Part shown: piece by piece, positions 23,858 through 25,654 of the stretch | Numbering within the stretch: the stretch's first letter is position 1 | Layout of the letters: the number at the start of each line of letters is the position of its first letter | Source of the DNA: JAHFOW01 sp964370795 | GTDB lineage: Bacteria; Planctomycetota; Brocadiia; Brocadiales; Brocadiaceae | Direction of reading: 5' to 3' | Assembly (NCBI GenBank): GCA_964370795.1 | Contig: CAYJME010000020.1 | Location: 1-25,654, forward strand | DNA: 25,654 nt | Program-made: the position numbers and the translations under genes | Notes under the pieces: model-generated | The model's database searches: none | Seen by the model: the letters and a program-made list of their open reading frames with translations, nothing else | What the model was told of the DNA's origin: nothing

Positions 23858-24529
23858 TTATTCTTTGCCCAGAGAAAATACCAGGAAATGCTGCCTTTGT
23901 AGAAAGTCAAATTCATGCTGAAGGTGATAGCCGGCCGACTCCATTTCTTTCTTTATCACTTCGCTTGCCGTGAAGTGTGGCAAAACCTTTTGTAACCACC
24001 CTTTGCCGTTGAAGTCGATGATTGCGATGCGACCGCCTGGCCGGAGGTATTTTTGGACTTGAGTAAAATATATTACGCGGTCTTTGATGTGATGGTAGGT
24101 ATTACAGAAAAAGATTAGGTCTACTCCATCTTCCGGAATGAGCGGGTCATGATACTGAGCCTGAATGACCTCGATATTCTGGTAGCCACTTTTTCTGGCT
24201 TGTTTCTCCACATATGTATTCATCCCTGGGTCAACATCCACGGCATATACCTTACCCGCTGAACTAACTGCATCCGCCAGGCGGAAGGTAAAGTAACCAC
24301 TACCTGCACCCAGATCTGCGATGTGCTGCCCAGTCTGTATCTCCAGCACGCGGATTACCTGTTCCGGATGTTGCCAGCTATTCTGCCAGAACCCCTCGTA
24401 TGCTAAACGCTTAAGACTCGTGCAGCAAATGCCACAGGTCAGAAGGAGAAAGAAAACTATGGACAAAAGGACACGGCTTTTCCCACGGGACATAAATTGT
24501 CTTGAGGAGTACCTAGTTTTGGCTATCAT
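23858..24529 (-). CDS. Membrane-anchored class I SAM methyltransferase
   Basis: This 223-residue Rossmann-fold methyltransferase has motif I D72-L-G-A-G-S-G, an acidic end of strand 2 (AVDVDPG), VDLIFFCNTYHHI as motif II-III, and LRPGGRIAIIDF. All of these match the UbiE-like class I SAM enzymes. It begins with a basic stretch and a single hydrophobic helix (about 20-35, LLSIVFFLLL then TCGICC) that looks like a signal anchor; no proper lipobox is seen. Every possible ATG start before the catalytic domain (24529 or 24493) keeps this helix; I chose 24529, though neither has a good ribosome site. The substrate is unknown. A SAM enzyme placed outside the cytoplasm would lack SAM, so the domain probably faces inward. 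Confidence 0.8.
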   Translation of the reverse strand: MIAKTRYSSRQFMSRGKSRVLLSIVFFLLLTCGICCTSLKRLAYEGFWQNSWQHPEQVIRVLEIQTGQHIADLGAGSGYFTFRLADAVSSAGKVYAVDVDPGMNTYVEKQARKSGYQNIEVIQAQYHDPLIPEDGVDLIFFCNTYHHIKDRVIYFTQVQKYLRPGGRIAIIDFNGKGWLQKVLPHFTASEVIKKEMESAGYHLQHEFDFLQRQHFLVFSLGKE

Positions 24530-24682
24530 ATCAAACAATTTTTAACCACAAGATAATTATATCGGGATGTATAACCTAAATTCTTTCGATAATTCATCCA
24601 ATTGGTGATTGACCGCACTCATGTATGTTGTTAAAAATCGGCGTAAATCTGCGTTCATCGGTATCCGCTGCAATTGTGTAGA
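24530..24682. repeat. Spacer with three degenerate 10-base tandem repeats
   Basis: At 24637-24666 the words ATCGGCGTAA, ATCTGCGTTC and ATCGGTATCC follow head to tail with a 10-base period. The rest of this part of the spacer shows no gene, promoter pair or hairpin that I could support. Confidence 0.5.
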
Positions 24683-24876
24683 TTGGGTTGAGCAAGGCGA
24701 AACCCAACAACTGAGATTATTCATGGCCTACATTTGCTTCACGACATAATATCCTGTTTCTATCGTATGTTACTACGGTAAAGAAGAACGTCGCCCCTTT
24801 CGCTTGTGATCTGCGATAGTGCATTATTTCCTCGCCATGCCATATTAAATTGTTGGGTTTCGTTCCTCAACCCAAC
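24683..24876. repeat. MITE-like element with inverted hairpin ends
   Basis: The 194-base element begins TTGGGTTGAG and ends CTCAACCCAA. Each end is itself a stem-loop (TTGGGTT ... AACCCAA), and the two end modules, 24683-24710 and 24850-24876, are inverted copies of each other apart from a few loop bases. The interior has no open reading frame. This is the design of a non-autonomous miniature transposable element; the source transposase is not in the window. Confidence 0.6.
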
Positions 24877-25003
24877 CTTATAAAACTGTTAAACGTAGGC
24901 TGCAAGCGCTTTAGTATTACTCTGTAAAAACATCTTTTTTTTGTAAGTTTTTTACAACTCCCATTACCCCTTTATCAAGAGGTACTGTTTGTTTATGAGA
25001 GAA

Positions 25004-25174
25004 AGATTGCTTCGCTTCGCTCGCAATGACAGAATAAGGTCACAATGGCCGGTTCCTCTTTGCAATGACAAAGCGCAATGCACAACGACAGGATGCAATG
25101 CACCGTGACAACGTGCAGTGTACCATCAAAGCGCATAGTCCGTGTCATTGCGAGGGTCTTTTCCGAAGCAATCT
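25004..25174. repeat. Second MITE-like element with CAATGAC arms
   Basis: AGATTGCTTCG (25004-25014) and CGAAGCAATCT (25164-25174) are perfect inverted ends, continued inwards by TCGCAATGAC (25021-25030) against GTCATTGCGA (25144-25153). Between them the words GCAATGACA, GCAATGCAC, AACGACAGG and CCGTGACAACG form a degenerate internal series. There is no open frame. It resembles the common dispersed CATTGCGAGG-type repeats of environmental bacteria. Confidence 0.6.
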
Positions 25175-25224
25175 CCCCCCTTTCATAAAGGAGAATTGGT
25201 TGCGGCTATGCTGCGCTAGGTGAT

Positions 25225-25554
25225 TTATGCATTATCAATATTCAATCTTTTAAGGAGTTCTTCAAAACTGTAAGAAACTTCTGGTTTTACGAATTGATAA
25301 AGACCTTTACGAATTTTCTTCAATTTGCCTTCATCAGCCCATTTCTTGAGTAATTGCGAACTCATTACGTGGGAAGATTTTGTATTTCCTAAATCGGCCA
25401 TATCTCTTAAATCTTTTGGCGTGACATACCCGTAATGGTAATCAAGGCGTATCTTTTTGACAAATTCATAAGTATCCTTTTCTTCCGCTGCGGTTAATTG
25501 CTTTGATTCTTTTCCTTCACCAAGGAGAACCTTGACCCAACGGCGCCTGGATTT
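25225..25554 (-). pseudogene. 5'-truncated winged-helix gene, AbiEi-antitoxin-like
   Basis: A frame of 109 codons runs from just after a TAA (25555-25557) to a TAA at 25225-25227, with no ATG, GTG or TTG near its beginning. The first ATG (DMADLG) lies about halfway. The second half reads VTPKDLRDMADLG, SSQLLKKWADEGKLKKIRKG and LYQFVKP, the layout of the N-terminal winged helix of AbiEi-type antitoxins and related regulators, where the recognition helix is followed by L-x-R/K-I-x-x-G-x-Y. The toxin partner and the 5' end are missing. A second, overlapping minus-strand frame enters from the window edge and stops at 25494, so a frameshift is possible. The family call is tentative. Confidence 0.4.
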
Positions 25555-25654
25555 TTAAATTGAATTATAATAAACCATTTATTATTTAATTTGTGGCATG
25601 AAATAGATTGACAAGCCTGTTGAGGGTCGAGATACTGATTGATGTGTTGCGAAA

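Noticed and set aside
25000..25180. CRISPR-like series of GCAATG words
   Set aside because: The words are short, unequal and irregularly spaced; there are no spacers of constant length and no cas genes.
25494..25654. Minus-strand open frame entering from the window edge
   Set aside because: It is about 53 codons, without a recognisable family, and overlaps the winged-helix remnant in another frame; not enough to call a gene.

Overview
The window most likely comes from an anaerobic, autotrophic bacterium, and my best guess is an anammox planctomycete (Brocadiales, Kuenenia/Brocadia-like). This is inferred from a complete carbonyl branch of the Wood-Ljungdahl pathway in one operon, a peptidoglycan elongation operon, an AT-leaning base composition with long repeat-filled intergenic spaces, and a c-type haem motif (CRECH) in a cell-wall enzyme. 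No rRNA, tRNA or taxon marker is present, so a bacterium from another anaerobic phylum cannot be excluded.

Layout. 1-473: gene debris, including a fragment of an ABC exporter membrane domain. 535-1020 (+): a rubrerythrin/ferritin-like di-iron protein. 7089-1030 (-): a cell-envelope operon in the order lnt, mreB, mreC, mreD, mrdA (PBP2). 7090-7341: a REP-like hairpin doublet. 7342-8175 (+): endonuclease IV. 8317-20175 (+): the Wood-Ljungdahl operon cooC - CODH - acsB - clpP - acsC - acsV - second cooC - acsD - acsE, closed by two successive terminator-like hairpins. 20309-20716 (+): a 4-hydroxybenzoyl-CoA-type thioesterase. 20786-24529 (-): adenosine/adenine deaminase, GNAT acetyltransferase, pirin and a membrane-anchored methyltransferase, separated by repeat-rich spacers. 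24530-25654: two MITE-like inverted-repeat elements and a 5'-truncated winged-helix gene resembling AbiEi-type antitoxins.

How it works together. CODH reduces CO2 to CO. AcsE moves the methyl group from methyl-tetrahydrofolate to the corrinoid protein AcsCD. AcsV re-activates AcsCD when its cobalt is over-oxidised. AcsB joins methyl, CO and CoA into acetyl-CoA. Two CooC-type ATPases probably load nickel into CODH and ACS. The cluster, A-cluster and active-site residues I checked in CODH, ACS, AcsC and AcsE are all present. The folate (methyl-branch) genes are not in this window. A catalytically intact but N-terminally divergent ClpP sits between acsB and acsC, and its job there is not explained. 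In the envelope operon MreB/C/D and PBP2 drive lateral wall synthesis and Lnt finishes lipoproteins.

The most unusual points are the haem-c type motif in PBP2, the ClpP inside the acetyl-CoA synthase operon, the two REP-like doublets whose hairpin loops are complementary to each other, and the thioesterase start codon placed at the end of a terminator.
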